NCBI GenBank assembly: GCA_026398275.1 | Contig: JAPLTF010000032.1 | Span: 1 to 64,000 of the forward strand | DNA from: Verrucomicrobiota bacterium | Lineage (GTDB): Bacteria; Verrucomicrobiota; Verrucomicrobiia; Chthoniobacterales; Terrimicrobiaceae | Direction: 5' to 3' | DNA: 64,000 bases | Shown here: piece by piece, positions 17,543-26,173 of the stretch | How the letters are laid out: each line of letters starts with the position of its first letter | How positions within the stretch are numbered: position 1 is the first letter of the stretch | Made by a program: the position numbers and the translations under genes | The notes under the pieces: model-generated | What the model saw: the letters and a program-made list of their open reading frames with translations, nothing else | Database searches by the model: none | Told to the model about the DNA's origin: nothing

Positions 17543-18826
17543 TTAAGGATGTGCCCCGCGGGCGTGGATGCCCTCGGCGACGCGGCCGACGGCGATATCC
17601 ATCGCGGCAGCGCGCATCGGCAAATTGTGCGCGATGCTGTAAGCGAGCACTTCGGCAAATGTGGTCTCCATGCGTTCCCGCAAGCGCTCTTCGACCTCCT
17701 TGAGCGACATCTGCTCGCGCTGGGTTTCCTGCGCGTATTCGAGATAGGAGACAAAGACGCCGCCCGCGTTGCAGAGGATGTCGGGAATAATAAAGACGCC
17801 GGCCTTGTTAAGGATGGCGTCGGCTTCGGGAGTGAGCGGCACGTTGGCGCCTTCAGCCACGATGCGCGCGCGGATTTTTCCCGCATTGCTTGCATGAATT
17901 TGCGAGCCCGAGGCGGCTGGAATCACCGCATCGCAGTCCTGCTCGAATAGGGCCTCGGGGTTGATGGGGTTTGCTCCGGCAAAGCCGCTCAATCCCCGCG
18001 TCGCACGCACATGAGCCTGGAGCGCGGGGATGTCCAAGCCCCCCTCCGCATACAAGCCACCAGTGAGGTCCGCCACGGCGACGATGCGTGCGCCACGGGC
18101 GTAAAGTTCCTGCGCGGCCACCGCCGCCACGTTCCCGAATCCCTGCACGGCAACCCGGAGTCCGGAAATCTCCATCCCGAGGTGGCGGCAGGCCGCCGCG
18201 AGGGTGTGGACGACTCCCTTGCCCGTGGCTTCGCGACGACCGTGGATGCCGCCAAGGATGACCGGCTTGCCTGTCACGAAGCACCCGCGAGTGATCGAAA
18301 CCCCCTCCGAGTGCGAGACGCAATCCCGGATATACCCCATCTCCTCCTCCCCCGTTCCCATGTCGGGCGCGGGCACATAAACCTCCGGGCCGATGTGGCG
18401 ATGCGCCGATCGGGCGAATGCTCGGATGAGCAGTTCTTTCTCATCCGGAGTCAGCGATGCCGGATCGCAGGCGATGCCGCTTTTGCCCCCGCCGAACGGC
18501 ACGCCGATGAGCGCGGTCTTCCATGTCATCTCCATCGCCAGCCCCGCAATGGAATCGGCTGACACTCGCGTGCTCATGCGGATGCCTCCCTTGGCCGGTC
18601 CGAGCACGTCGCTGTGACGGATAATATAGGCAGTGCATTCGAGCGATTTCCCGCACGGCAGCACCGGATGAAGCTGCAGCGTGATCTGCTCCTTCGGGAG
18701 CATGAGTCGCCGGCGGATGGCATCGGGCAGGCCGAGCCGGTCGGCTGCCGCCGCGAGATGATGCCGCGCCGTATCGAGCGCCTGCGATGTGTCCGGCGTC
18801 ACGGATGTGGAGGCTGTCGTGCTCAT
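17543..18826 (-). CDS. Glutamate dehydrogenase (Glu/Leu/Phe/Val family)
   Basis: About 427 residues from the ATG at 18826. The substrate region contains KGGIRMS, the lysine-rich METWK-type motif (MEMTWKTALIGVPFGGGKSG, with Lys103 and Lys115) and the PAPDMGTG motif with the catalytic Asp. The Rossmann segment is VAVQGFGNVA. The enzyme interconverts glutamate and 2-oxoglutarate plus ammonia. It lies 13 bases after the class III aminotransferase, which would regenerate or use the same glutamate pool. Confidence 0.93.
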   Translation of the reverse strand: MSTTASTSVTPDTSQALDTARHHLAAAADRLGLPDAIRRRLMLPKEQITLQLHPVLPCGKSLECTAYIIRHSDVLGPAKGGIRMSTRVSADSIAGLAMEMTWKTALIGVPFGGGKSGIACDPASLTPDEKELLIRAFARSAHRHIGPEVYVPAPDMGTGEEEMGYIRDCVSHSEGVSITRGCFVTGKPVILGGIHGRREATGKGVVHTLAAACRHLGMEISGLRVAVQGFGNVAAVAAQELYARGARIVAVADLTGGLYAEGGLDIPALQAHVRATRGLSGFAGANPINPEALFEQDCDAVIPAASGSQIHASNAGKIRARIVAEGANVPLTPEADAILNKAGVFIIPDILCNAGGVFVSYLEYAQETQREQMSLKEVEERLRERMETTFAEVLAYSIAHNLPMRAAAMDIAVGRVAEGIHARGAHP

Positions 18827-18839
18827 GGTGTGGTGGCGC

Positions 18840-20222
18840 TCAGGCGTGCCCGTGTGCTTTTTCGACCTCGCCGATGGACTCCTCGATGATGTCGAGGCCC
18901 TTGAGGAGAGTCTTCTCATCCATGACAATCGGCGGGCTCATGCGCAGGATGTGACCGGCGGGAATCCATGCCAGCCCTTTTGCGAACGCTTTTTGATAGA
19001 CTTCCGCGCCCGCCTTGTCGAACGGCTCCTTCGTGGCGCGGTCCTTGACGAGCTCGATGCCCATGAGGCACCCCTTCGCCCTCACGTCGCCGACAATCGG
19101 ATGCCGACCCTTCATCTCGTTCATCCTCTTGAGCGCCACGTTGCCCAGATGCACAGCCCACTCGTTGAGGTTCTCCTCCTGGATCACTTGCGTTGAAACA
19201 AGGGCGGCCGCGCAGGCCATCGGGTTGCCCCCGTAGCTGCTCGACGCCGAGATCGCCTCGAAACTCTCCTTGAATGGCTCCCGCACCGCCACGCATGTGA
19301 CCGGGAATCCATTGCCGAAGCCTTTTCCGATCGTGACGATATCCGGCACGACATCCCAGTGTTCCATGCAAAGAAACTTGCCGGTGCGTCCCCAGCTCGT
19401 GAGCACTTCGTCGATCATGAGAAGAAGCCCGCGCTGGTCGCAGAACTTCCGCAGCTTCGGGAAGAAATCGTCCGGCGGCATCACCGAGCCGCCCCATCCC
19501 TGGATCGGCTCCAGCACGAACCCGGCAACATCGCCCACCGTCCCTTTGTCGAGGTAGGCCTCGTAAAACGTGAGGTAGGCATCCGTGTCGATCGTTCCAT
19601 CGGGCTTCGTCCACATCGGCCGGTAGGAATCCGGGCGCGGAACCATGTGCGCTCCCGGCGCGCGGACCCGCCCGTAGACGTGCGAGCGGATGTGCCCGAG
19701 CGATACCGCCCCATACGTCTTGCCGTGGTAGTCGTTGAAGCACGAAATCATCTCGTTCTTTCCCGTGGCCGCGCGCATCACGCGCATGCCGGCCTCAACC
19801 GCCGTCGTCCCCGAATCGTAAAGCTGGAAGCCGTTCAGGTCGCCCGGCAGGATCTCGGCCAGCTTCTCCATCAGCTCGGTCTTCACCGGCGTGGTGAAAT
19901 CGTGTGCGTTCATGAGCTTGTGCGCCGCCTTCGCGACTGCCTCGCTGATTTTCGGATGGCAATGCCCGAGGGTCGTCACGTAGATGCCGGACGAGAAGTC
20001 GATATATTCGTTGCCATCCACATCGCGCAACACGCAGCCCTCGCCGGACTCGAACGTCACCGGGAACAGCTTCACCTGACCGCTCAGTCCTTTGAAATAT
20101 TTGGTGCAGCGCTCGTGCCAATGCTTGGATTGCGGTCCGGGGGCAGCCGTGACCATCTTCGGGTATTTGGATAAGTCGGTTTTTCCCCACTCGAGGGTGC
20201 TGAATGCGGTGGTTTTGTTCAT
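18840..20222 (-). CDS. Class III aminotransferase (4-aminobutyrate aminotransferase-like)
   Basis: A 460-residue PLP enzyme. The cofactor lysine is Lys300 in TIGKGFGNGFP, preceded by LMIDEVLTSWGRTGKF with the conserved Asp271. LYDSGTTAVEAGMRV and FNDYHGKTYGA match the phosphate- and ring-binding parts of the fold. Substrates in this class include GABA, other omega-amino acids and amino sugars, so the true substrate is open. The start codon overlaps the DeoR stop by 4 bases, suggesting it is the first enzyme gene of the operon. Confidence 0.9.
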   Translation of the reverse strand: MNKTTAFSTLEWGKTDLSKYPKMVTAAPGPQSKHWHERCTKYFKGLSGQVKLFPVTFESGEGCVLRDVDGNEYIDFSSGIYVTTLGHCHPKISEAVAKAAHKLMNAHDFTTPVKTELMEKLAEILPGDLNGFQLYDSGTTAVEAGMRVMRAATGKNEMISCFNDYHGKTYGAVSLGHIRSHVYGRVRAPGAHMVPRPDSYRPMWTKPDGTIDTDAYLTFYEAYLDKGTVGDVAGFVLEPIQGWGGSVMPPDDFFPKLRKFCDQRGLLLMIDEVLTSWGRTGKFLCMEHWDVVPDIVTIGKGFGNGFPVTCVAVREPFKESFEAISASSSYGGNPMACAAALVSTQVIQEENLNEWAVHLGNVALKRMNEMKGRHPIVGDVRAKGCLMGIELVKDRATKEPFDKAGAEVYQKAFAKGLAWIPAGHILRMSPPIVMDEKTLLKGLDIIEESIGEVEKAHGHA

Positions 20223-21037
20223 GGTTGTTTGGTTTGTTGTCTGTCGGTTGGCGTGATGATCACTTTCCCGGCCATTTTGCGGGCGAAGCGCAGATGCTCC
20301 GGGGCAATGCCCCGGTCAGTGATAAAGATGTCGAAATCCTTGAGGTTCCCGTTTTTCACCAGCGCGGTCTGCCCGAGCTTCGTACTGTCGGCCAGCAGGC
20401 AGCTGCGGGCGGCCTTCGTCCTCATCTTGCGGTCCACCTGCGCGAGCTGCAGGTCCACGTTGTAGATGCTGCCATCCGTTCCGATGGCTTCGGCTCCTTG
20501 AAACGCCCAGTCGGCGGAAAGCAGCTCCAGGCAGTGCTCGGTCACGGGCCCGGTCAGGTCCGGGCTCCCGCGGTGGATCATGCCCCCGAGGAGGATGACG
20601 GTCAGATTTTCACAAAACTGCAGCTCCGAAGCCACGGCCAAACTCGGGGTGATGACCGTCACCCCATCGCAATCCTTGAGCAAAGTAGCCAGTTGCAAGG
20701 TCGTCGTGCCCGTGTCAAGGATCACGCGCTGGCCAGGTTGGACCAGCTTGCGGGCGGCAGCCGCGATCTCCTGCTTCTCCTTGATCCGCTCCCGTTGTCG
20801 GACCGCGTAGCTGAACTCGAAAACCATCCGCTCCGCCACCACCGCGCCGCCATGAGTCCTCCGGACATCGGAACTTTTTTCCAGCGTCGCCAAATCGCGG
20901 CGGATCGTCATCTCGCTCACCCCGAGTTTCCCGGAGATCTCGGAAATGGAGAGGGAGGAGGTGCGGGCGAGCTGGTCGCGGATCGCTTGAAGACGCGCCG
21001 CCCCGGGAAGACGTTTGGGTTTGAATGCCGGGCTCAT
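20219..21037 (-). CDS. DeoR-family transcriptional regulator
   Basis: A 272-residue regulator from the ATG at 21037. The N-terminal winged helix (RLQAIRDQLARTSSLSISEI, then GVSEMTIRRDLATLE) is typical of the DeoR family. The C-terminal sugar-phosphate sensor domain shows VILDTGTTTLQLA and LLGG. It probably represses the leftward operon and the divergent nagB gene, releasing when a sugar phosphate binds. The 60-base AT-rich gap before nagB contains an inverted repeat suited as its operator. Confidence 0.92.
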   Translation of the reverse strand: MSPAFKPKRLPGAARLQAIRDQLARTSSLSISEISGKLGVSEMTIRRDLATLEKSSDVRRTHGGAVVAERMVFEFSYAVRQRERIKEKQEIAAAARKLVQPGQRVILDTGTTTLQLATLLKDCDGVTVITPSLAVASELQFCENLTVILLGGMIHRGSPDLTGPVTEHCLELLSADWAFQGAEAIGTDGSIYNVDLQLAQVDRKMRTKAARSCLLADSTKLGQTALVKNGNLKDFDIFITDRGIAPEHLRFARKMAGKVIITPTDRQQTKQP

Positions 21038-21072
21038 AAAAATCAATATGTTGCTTTTTGTTTGTTTATACA

Positions 21073-21089
21073 ATATTAAAACATAATAT
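21073..21089. promoter_or_regulatory. Inverted repeat between DeoR gene and nagB, likely operator
   Basis: atatta at 21073-21078 and taatat at 21084-21089 form a 6-bp inverted repeat with a 5-base spacer in a markedly AT-rich 60-base gap between two divergent genes. Both promoters must lie here. The repeat is a good candidate for DeoR binding and joint control. Confidence 0.5.
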
Positions 21090-21097
21090 AACTTCAA

Positions 21098-21850
21098 ATG
21101 AAAATCCCTGATCCGTTGAAAATTGAGATTCAACCCAGCCGTGCAAAGATGGGAGCCGCCGCCGCGGCGAGGGCCTCCACGATCTTGCGAGTTGCCATTG
21201 CCGACCAAGGATCTGCCCGGATCATTCTGGCCAGCTCGCCTTCACAGAACGAATTCCTGGCCGGGCTCACCTGCGCGCCGGAGATCGACTGGAGCCGCGT
21301 CACCATTTTCCACATGGACGAGTTTGTCGGCATGCCGTCGCACCACACCTCCAGTTTCCGGAAATACCAGATCGAGCACGTTCTCATGCGGATCCGTCCG
21401 GCAGTTTTCCACGGCTTGCGGGGCGAAGATCAGGATCCTTTCGCCGAATGCAGCAGATACGGCTACCACATCTCGGAAGCCCCCATAGATCTCGCCTGCA
21501 TTGGAATCGGGGAAAACGGCCACATCACATTCAGCGATTCATCTCCCGCCCAATTCGATGACCAGCGATCCATCCGAGTGGTGCAGCTCGACGACAGGAG
21601 CCGCCAGCAACAGGTCAACAACGGCTGCTTCCCGGACCTCCATTCCGTCCCCGCCCAGGCCATCACGCTGACCTATCCCACCTTGATGGCCGCAAAAGCG
21701 GTAATCTGTGTGGTTCCAGGTCTCCACAAGGCTCCTGCCGTCAAAGCGGCTCTGAGCGACCCCGTCTCCCCCGTCTGCCCCGCCACCATCCTGCGTTCGC
21801 ATCCGAACGCGGTTCTCTACCTGGACGAAAATTCCGCCTCACTCCTCTGA
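21098..21850 (+). CDS. nagB: Glucosamine-6-phosphate deaminase family protein
   Basis: A 250-residue NagB-fold enzyme that would convert an amino sugar 6-phosphate to the ketose phosphate and ammonia. It shows IILASSPSQNEFL at the phosphate-binding loop, TIFHMDEFVGM with the catalytic Asp, GIGENGHITFSD with the ring-opening His, and ATILRSHPNAVLYLDENSAS at the end. The classical loop is usually GxSP/GxTP; here ASSPS is a slightly diverged form. It is transcribed away from the DeoR regulator, which probably controls it. The family also contains isomerases on other amino sugars. Confidence 0.88.
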   Translation: MKIPDPLKIEIQPSRAKMGAAAAARASTILRVAIADQGSARIILASSPSQNEFLAGLTCAPEIDWSRVTIFHMDEFVGMPSHHTSSFRKYQIEHVLMRIRPAVFHGLRGEDQDPFAECSRYGYHISEAPIDLACIGIGENGHITFSDSSPAQFDDQRSIRVVQLDDRSRQQQVNNGCFPDLHSVPAQAITLTYPTLMAAKAVICVVPGLHKAPAVKAALSDPVSPVCPATILRSHPNAVLYLDENSASLL

Positions 21851-21936
21851 CTCGAAGCGTCGCAACTTCGCGTCAGAAATGGCGACGATCAGACTTGAGC
21901 ACCACCGGAGAAAACGGGACTCTCAAGCATACTATG

Positions 21937-22040
21937 TCAAACAAAATCGAAGCTGGTTCCACCCAAGAGAAAAGCAACCGGGCTTGCATGGGCATTCACC
22001 CCGGAAAACCCGTTGACCTGGATATCAAACAGGCTGGTTT
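21937..22040 (-). pseudogene. nagA: 5' remnant of a second nagA
   Basis: Directly after the uxaE stop, the leftward frame reads SLFDIQVNGFSGVNAHASPV and stops at 21937-21939. LFDIQVNGF is the NagA N terminus. Bases 22006-22029 are identical to 4416-4439 in the other nagA remnant. Only about 15 family codons remain, followed by unrelated sequence. It shows that the LacI, nagB, uxaE unit once continued into nagA. Confidence 0.65.
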
Positions 22041-23285
22041 TTACCCGATAAAGAGGGGTTTAATGTGCCGGTCGTAGAGATTGTTCGTTACGCATGCGGC
22101 AATCGTGGGGTGCGCCGAGTCGATGGCCTCCAGATAAACCGGCCCCATTTCCGCCGCGATTTTGAAGCTCACATGGATAAGCTGCCGGAGCGAGGAATTG
22201 AATCGCGGGTCCGACGGTTCGTGGGTCAATGCCGCTGCCAGGGCCCCGCCGTCCCATCTTGAAACAACGGCTGGATCGGGGAGGTGGTCGCGCCTGATGT
22301 CGATAACCGTAGCGTAGGGTTGGCTCAGTTCGTCAATCCGGCTGAAGGCTCTCGCGTAAATTTCCTTTGCCACATCGAGGCAGGGGCCTCCCGCCAGGGA
22401 CAGGCCGATGACTTCTTCCAGCCAATTTGTTCCGGCCGTCTTGAGGTGGAGCCCAGCACCGTGCTTTCCCAGGAGCTCCCGCATGGGGGCGTAGAGCGAG
22501 AATTTGTCGCTGCCAGAATGCACGCTGATTTTGAGGTTTTTCGGCAGCCCGAATTCGGCGACTGCCGCGCGGATCGCCGCGAGGTCGCGCTCGAACTCGC
22601 GCGCAAACTGCCCCGCGTTTCCAACATAATCAACGCCCTTGTTGAACCGTCCGGAAAACTTCGGGGCAATCGTTTGCACGCGCGCGCCCTCGCCTGCCAG
22701 AGCCCCGAGGATGAGAAACAGGTCGAGCGGCGACTGCGGCGTCTCGGCTTCATCCGTTGAGACTTCCGCGATGAAGTTGTCTTTTCCCCGGGCAGATTCA
22801 ATGTGTCGGTAGATTTTCCCGGCCTCGCGTATCGCCAGCGCGTAGGCGCGCAGAAAACCCTCCAACGCGCCCTCATCAAGGGGCTGGTCCTGTCCCAGTC
22901 CAGGAAAGTTTCTCCCGATCAGCGGGCTGAGGGAATCCCGGACTGCGGAAACATCCGCCGGCTCTGCCGCCTGACCGATAAAGTCGGCGACGTCGATCGT
23001 GTAAAAATCGCAGTGCGGAAGAAACCGGTCCACGGTTTTGAGCCCGATATGGTCGGCATCCAGGTGATAGGGAGCCTGCCATCCGGCGGCCTTCACCGCC
23101 GCTTCGGCGGCGCTTCGGGTATCGGCCGGCGTGCTGCCGATCAACGTGTGTTCGCGGTTCGACTTGTTCCAGACCGGGATGACTTCGACGCCGGCTTCGG
23201 CCGCTTTTTGCAGGGCGGCCAACTGAGCGACCCCCTCGCGCCCGAACCGGTCCCCGACCCCGAGTGAAAATTTTTCGATGTGCAT
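22041..23285 (-). CDS. uxaE: Tagaturonate/fructuronate epimerase family protein
   Basis: A 414-residue protein resembling UxaE (tagaturonate epimerase), a metal-dependent TIM barrel that links galacturonate and glucuronate catabolism. Recognisable stretches are FSLGVGDRFGREG at the start, YHLDADHIGLKT, FIAEVSTDE, LKISVHSGSDKFSLY with likely metal-binding His, and HLKTAGTNWLEEV. It starts four bases after the stop of nagB. Remnants of two other copies are at 25444-25680 and 28656-28706. Assignment rests on recall of the family pattern. Confidence 0.75.
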   Translation of the reverse strand: MHIEKFSLGVGDRFGREGVAQLAALQKAAEAGVEVIPVWNKSNREHTLIGSTPADTRSAAEAAVKAAGWQAPYHLDADHIGLKTVDRFLPHCDFYTIDVADFIGQAAEPADVSAVRDSLSPLIGRNFPGLGQDQPLDEGALEGFLRAYALAIREAGKIYRHIESARGKDNFIAEVSTDEAETPQSPLDLFLILGALAGEGARVQTIAPKFSGRFNKGVDYVGNAGQFAREFERDLAAIRAAVAEFGLPKNLKISVHSGSDKFSLYAPMRELLGKHGAGLHLKTAGTNWLEEVIGLSLAGGPCLDVAKEIYARAFSRIDELSQPYATVIDIRRDHLPDPAVVSRWDGGALAAALTHEPSDPRFNSSLRQLIHVSFKIAAEMGPVYLEAIDSAHPTIAACVTNNLYDRHIKPLFIG

Positions 23286-23288
23286 GGC

Positions 23289-24023
23289 TTAGAGGAGTGA
23301 GGCCGATCCCGCGTCGAGAAAACACCAGGCCGCCTTGTGGCGCTGGAGAATGGAGGACGGGTGCATGGGCGTGACGCTTCCGGTGAGGCAGTCCTTAACG
23401 GCCTGGGCCTTGCGTTTGTCCGGCACCGTGCAGATAACAGCTTTTGATTTCATGATCTGGCGGATGGACATCGAGACCGCCTGCTTGGGAACTTGCCCGA
23501 GGGTCTTGAACCATCCCTCGCCCATCTGCTGCTTGCGGCAGGCCTCGTCGAGATTGACCACGAGATACGGGGCCGCCGTTTTAAAGTCGGCCGGCGGATC
23601 GTTGAAGGCGAGGTGTCCGTTCTCGCCGATTCCCGCAAAGCAGACATCGATCGGGTGCTTGGCGATGATCGCCCCGACGCGCAGGCACTCTTTCTGCGGA
23701 TCCCCTTCACCGTTGAGGTAATGGAATGTGGCGAGCGGGAGGGCAAGGCGCGACACAAAGCGTTCCCACAGATATTTCCGGAACGAAGCCGGATGCGTGA
23801 TCGGCATGCCGACGTATTCGTCGAGGTGGAAGGCGGTGACGCGCGTCCAGTCGATCTTCGGCTCCTTGACGAGCCGCTCGATCATCTCGAACTGCGAGGC
23901 CCCGGTGGCCACGATGATGTTGGCTTTCCCCTTTTTCCGTATGGCTTCGCGGATGAGTTTTGCGCCGAGCGCGGCAGCGGAAGCGCCGGATTCCTGTTTG
24001 GTTTTTGCGATGATGGTTTTCAT
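23289..24023 (-). CDS. nagB: Glucosamine-6-phosphate deaminase
   Basis: A 244-residue NagB enzyme, complete in its motifs: NIIVATGASQFEMIE for phosphate binding, TAFHLDEYVGM with the catalytic Asp, CFAGIGENGHLAFNDP with the catalytic His, and GSVTPMHPSSILQRHKA near the end. The ATG at 24023 overlaps the LacI stop by 4 bases, so regulator and enzyme are co-transcribed. Used here as the intact reference for the collapsed copy at 7249. Confidence 0.92.
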   Translation of the reverse strand: MKTIIAKTKQESGASAAALGAKLIREAIRKKGKANIIVATGASQFEMIERLVKEPKIDWTRVTAFHLDEYVGMPITHPASFRKYLWERFVSRLALPLATFHYLNGEGDPQKECLRVGAIIAKHPIDVCFAGIGENGHLAFNDPPADFKTAAPYLVVNLDEACRKQQMGEGWFKTLGQVPKQAVSMSIRQIMKSKAVICTVPDKRKAQAVKDCLTGSVTPMHPSSILQRHKAAWCFLDAGSASLL

Positions 24024-25012
24024 TGGATTTTTTTGTGTGAGCGAAAGGGGGCGCAGGAGCTGCGGACCATGAGTTTTCCGGGGATGGAAACCGTCTTCTG
24101 TTGCCGGTCGGCGATGGAGTGGAAGGCGGCGGCGGCCATTTCGGAAATTGGCTGACGGAGCGTCGTCAACGGCGGGATGGCTTGTGCCGAGGCCGGAATG
24201 TCGTCGATGCCTGCCACTGAAATATCCTGAGGCACGCGCAAACCCGCCTCGTGCAGGGCGCGCAGCAGGGCCAGCGCGATGGAATCCTCCGCGGCAATCA
24301 CCGCCGTCGGCATCCGGGCAAGACCGAGAAACGTCTCGACCGCCCGTTCGGCAGCCATGCCATCGTCCCCAGCGAACGAAACAAACGCGCTCTCCCTGAC
24401 GGAAAACCCCCGCTCGCGAAGGCTCTTGCGCAGGATTTCGGCACGCCGGCGGTTCGTCTTCGCCTCCCTGCACACAAAACCGATTTCCCGGTGGCCGAGC
24501 CCGGCAAGGTAATCGGCGATCTCGCCGATCCCGGACTCCTCATCCATGTGAATCTGCGTCGCTCCGGGGAAAACCGTCCCGGTTCCGATTTGGATAACCC
24601 GTTCAAATTTGACAGGCCCCTCGGGCAGGAAATCGCTGCCGGCAAAAATTACGGCATCCACGCGGTGCCTTTGCAGTCCGGAGAGATCTTCCTTGCTGGG
24701 ACCCGTCAGCAGCAGGGAATGCTTGCGGCCCCTCGCCAGGGCCTGAAGCGCGCCGATGAGCCTCCCGAAATACGGGTCATCAAAATTTTTAACGACGACC
24801 CCGATCGTGCGCGTCGGGGCGCCGAGCAGCGCGAGAGCCGTGACGCTCGGCTGGTAGTTCCATTCCTCCGCCATACGGCAGATCTTTTCCACCGTCTCCC
24901 GGGAAGCCCTGATTTCGCCCGCACGCCCGGAGAGCGCGCGGGAAACCAGCGCCTGCGAAACCCCGAGACGGGCCGCCATCTGCTTCTGGGTAAGAGCCGA
25001 CAAATCGTGCAT
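24020..25012 (-). CDS. LacI-family transcriptional regulator
   Basis: A 330-residue repressor. The N-terminal DNA-binding part is TQKQMAARLGVSQALVSRAL with hinge region WNYQPSVTALALLG. The periplasmic-binding-protein-like core shows TIGVVVKNFDDPYFGRLIGA, GHREIGFVC and the conserved DISVAGIDDIPAS. It probably senses an amino sugar or uronate and represses its own operon (nagB, uxaE). An inverted repeat lies 5 bases upstream of its start. Confidence 0.93.
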   Translation of the reverse strand: MHDLSALTQKQMAARLGVSQALVSRALSGRAGEIRASRETVEKICRMAEEWNYQPSVTALALLGAPTRTIGVVVKNFDDPYFGRLIGALQALARGRKHSLLLTGPSKEDLSGLQRHRVDAVIFAGSDFLPEGPVKFERVIQIGTGTVFPGATQIHMDEESGIGEIADYLAGLGHREIGFVCREAKTNRRRAEILRKSLRERGFSVRESAFVSFAGDDGMAAERAVETFLGLARMPTAVIAAEDSIALALLRALHEAGLRVPQDISVAGIDDIPASAQAIPPLTTLRQPISEMAAAAFHSIADRQQKTVSIPGKLMVRSSCAPFRSHKKIQ

Positions 25013-25016
25013 GGGG

Positions 25017-25034
25017 GCAATTTGCCATTATTGC
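25017..25034. promoter_or_regulatory. Inverted repeat upstream of the LacI gene
   Basis: gcaat (25017-25021) and attgc (25030-25034) form an inverted repeat with an 8-base spacer, just before the LacI start codon at 25012. The half-sites resemble those used by LacI proteins, so autoregulation is likely. Confidence 0.45.
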
Positions 25035-25072
25035 AGAACACGTCAAGCTCATACGAATGAGGTCTTGGTATT

Positions 25073-25460
25073 ATGACTGTCTGCAAACTTGGATGCCTCA
25101 CGCATGAACCTCATAAACAGCTCGCCAATCACTGGTGCTATGGCCAACCTTGGAATTCGCAGACCGAGCTCGCCTTTGCGACGGGCCGGGTCGCAATCGG
25201 CCTTTCAGGAAACGAACTCTTAATCCGTGCGGAGCTGAATGACGCACACGTCATGAATGACTCATTCCCATTCAACTTCCCGGCGTTCAAGCAGTGAGAC
25301 GCCTTCGAGATCTTCCTCGGCCCGGCGGACGAGAACGCTTACTACGAATTCCAAGTGATGCCCTCGAACAGCGTTCTCCAGCTTTGATTTGACAGTGAAG
25401 GGGAGGCGAAATCCCTGAAAGATCACAGGGTCACCGAACCGCTTTTCAACAGCGAAACGT
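25073..25460 (+). pseudogene. CBM9/DOMON-like sugar-binding protein fragment with two in-frame TGA codons
   Basis: One frame reads NDAHVMNDSFPFNFPAFKQ, stop, DAFEIFLGPADENAYYEFQV, then MPSNSVLQL, stop, FDSEGEAKSLKDHRVTEPLF. The pattern is that of a beta-sandwich carbohydrate-binding domain. The two TGA stops (25295-25297 and 25385-25387) interrupt otherwise continuous homology-like sequence and most simply derive from CGA or GGA. The fragment runs without a gap into a uxaE remnant in another frame. Confidence 0.6.
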
Positions 25461-25680
25461 TGGCGACCTCGCTCAGTTTGAAAAGGAGTTCGACGAGGAC
25501 ATTGCCGTGCTGGCATTCGCGGTCAGAGAATTCGGCCTCCCTTCCTCCCTGAAGCTAAGCGTCCACTCGGGCAGCGACAAGTTCTCGATCTACCCGCTCA
25601 TTAACAAACTCATCAAAAAGCACGGCTGCGGACTTCATGTCAAAACGGCGGGAACGACGTGGCTGGAGGAAGTGATTATC
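25444..25680 (+). pseudogene. uxaE: Middle segment of a uxaE paralogue
   Basis: The frame QRNVGDLAQFEKEFDEDIAV, then REFGLPSSLKLSVHSGSDKF and HGCGLHVKTAGTTWLEEV matches the central third of the intact UxaE at 22041-23285 (AEFGLPKNLKISVHSGSDKF). Both N- and C-terminal parts are gone. The 3' break joins GTGATT of the gene to ATCTCCCGG from the region that normally follows uxaE, as seen near 28600. Confidence 0.75.
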
Positions 25681-25693
25681 TCCCGGCCGTCCT

Positions 25694-26167
25694 ATGGAAC
25701 AGGAGCTACGCTGCAAAGGTGGCAAAAACTCCGGGCTCAAAGCCATTGGCCATCAGCTTGGAGCGTGGGGATTCCACCGTGTCGGTCTATCGGGCAAGCG
25801 TGCTTCCGCATACCGAAGAAATAGCGCCCTGAACTTCCGTTACGTCGAGCGCCTGCTGAAATTTCTCCTCTGGCAGCGCGTCGGTTACCGGGTGCGGATT
25901 GCCGGGGACTCCGAGATCGCGCAGCAGATCCGGGCCATTTACTCGCCGGGCGGAGAGCGGGCATTTGATCACGAGTTTATGGGGAGCAAAGTCTATGGGC
26001 GCCCGATGGATGTGGAAATTTGCGAGTGGGAGGATCTGCCGGAACCCAGAGAACTCTCCATCCCGCTCGTCGCCGAGCCTTCGCTCGATATCGTGGAATA
26101 CGTGCCCGGATTCATCCGCCGCTTCGAGGCCGACGTCTGCGGCAGACTCACCAAACGCCTCGGCTGA
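25694..26167 (+). pseudogene. ROK-type sugar kinase 5' fragment fused to an unknown C terminus
   Basis: From the ATG at 25694 a frame carries KPLAISLERGDSTVSVYRAS, then after a one-base frame change near 25820 NFRYVERLLKFLLWQRVGYR, AIYSPGGERAFDHEFMGSKV and LPEPRELSIPL. I associate this with the N-terminal region of ROK-family kinases in this phylum. The nucleotide-binding core is missing. The last 28 codons (SLDIVEYVPGFIRRFEADVC to the TGA) belong to some other gene. Close similarity to the opposite strand around 28560-28613 marks a second copy of the start. Confidence 0.5.
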
Positions 26168-26173
26168 ACCATC

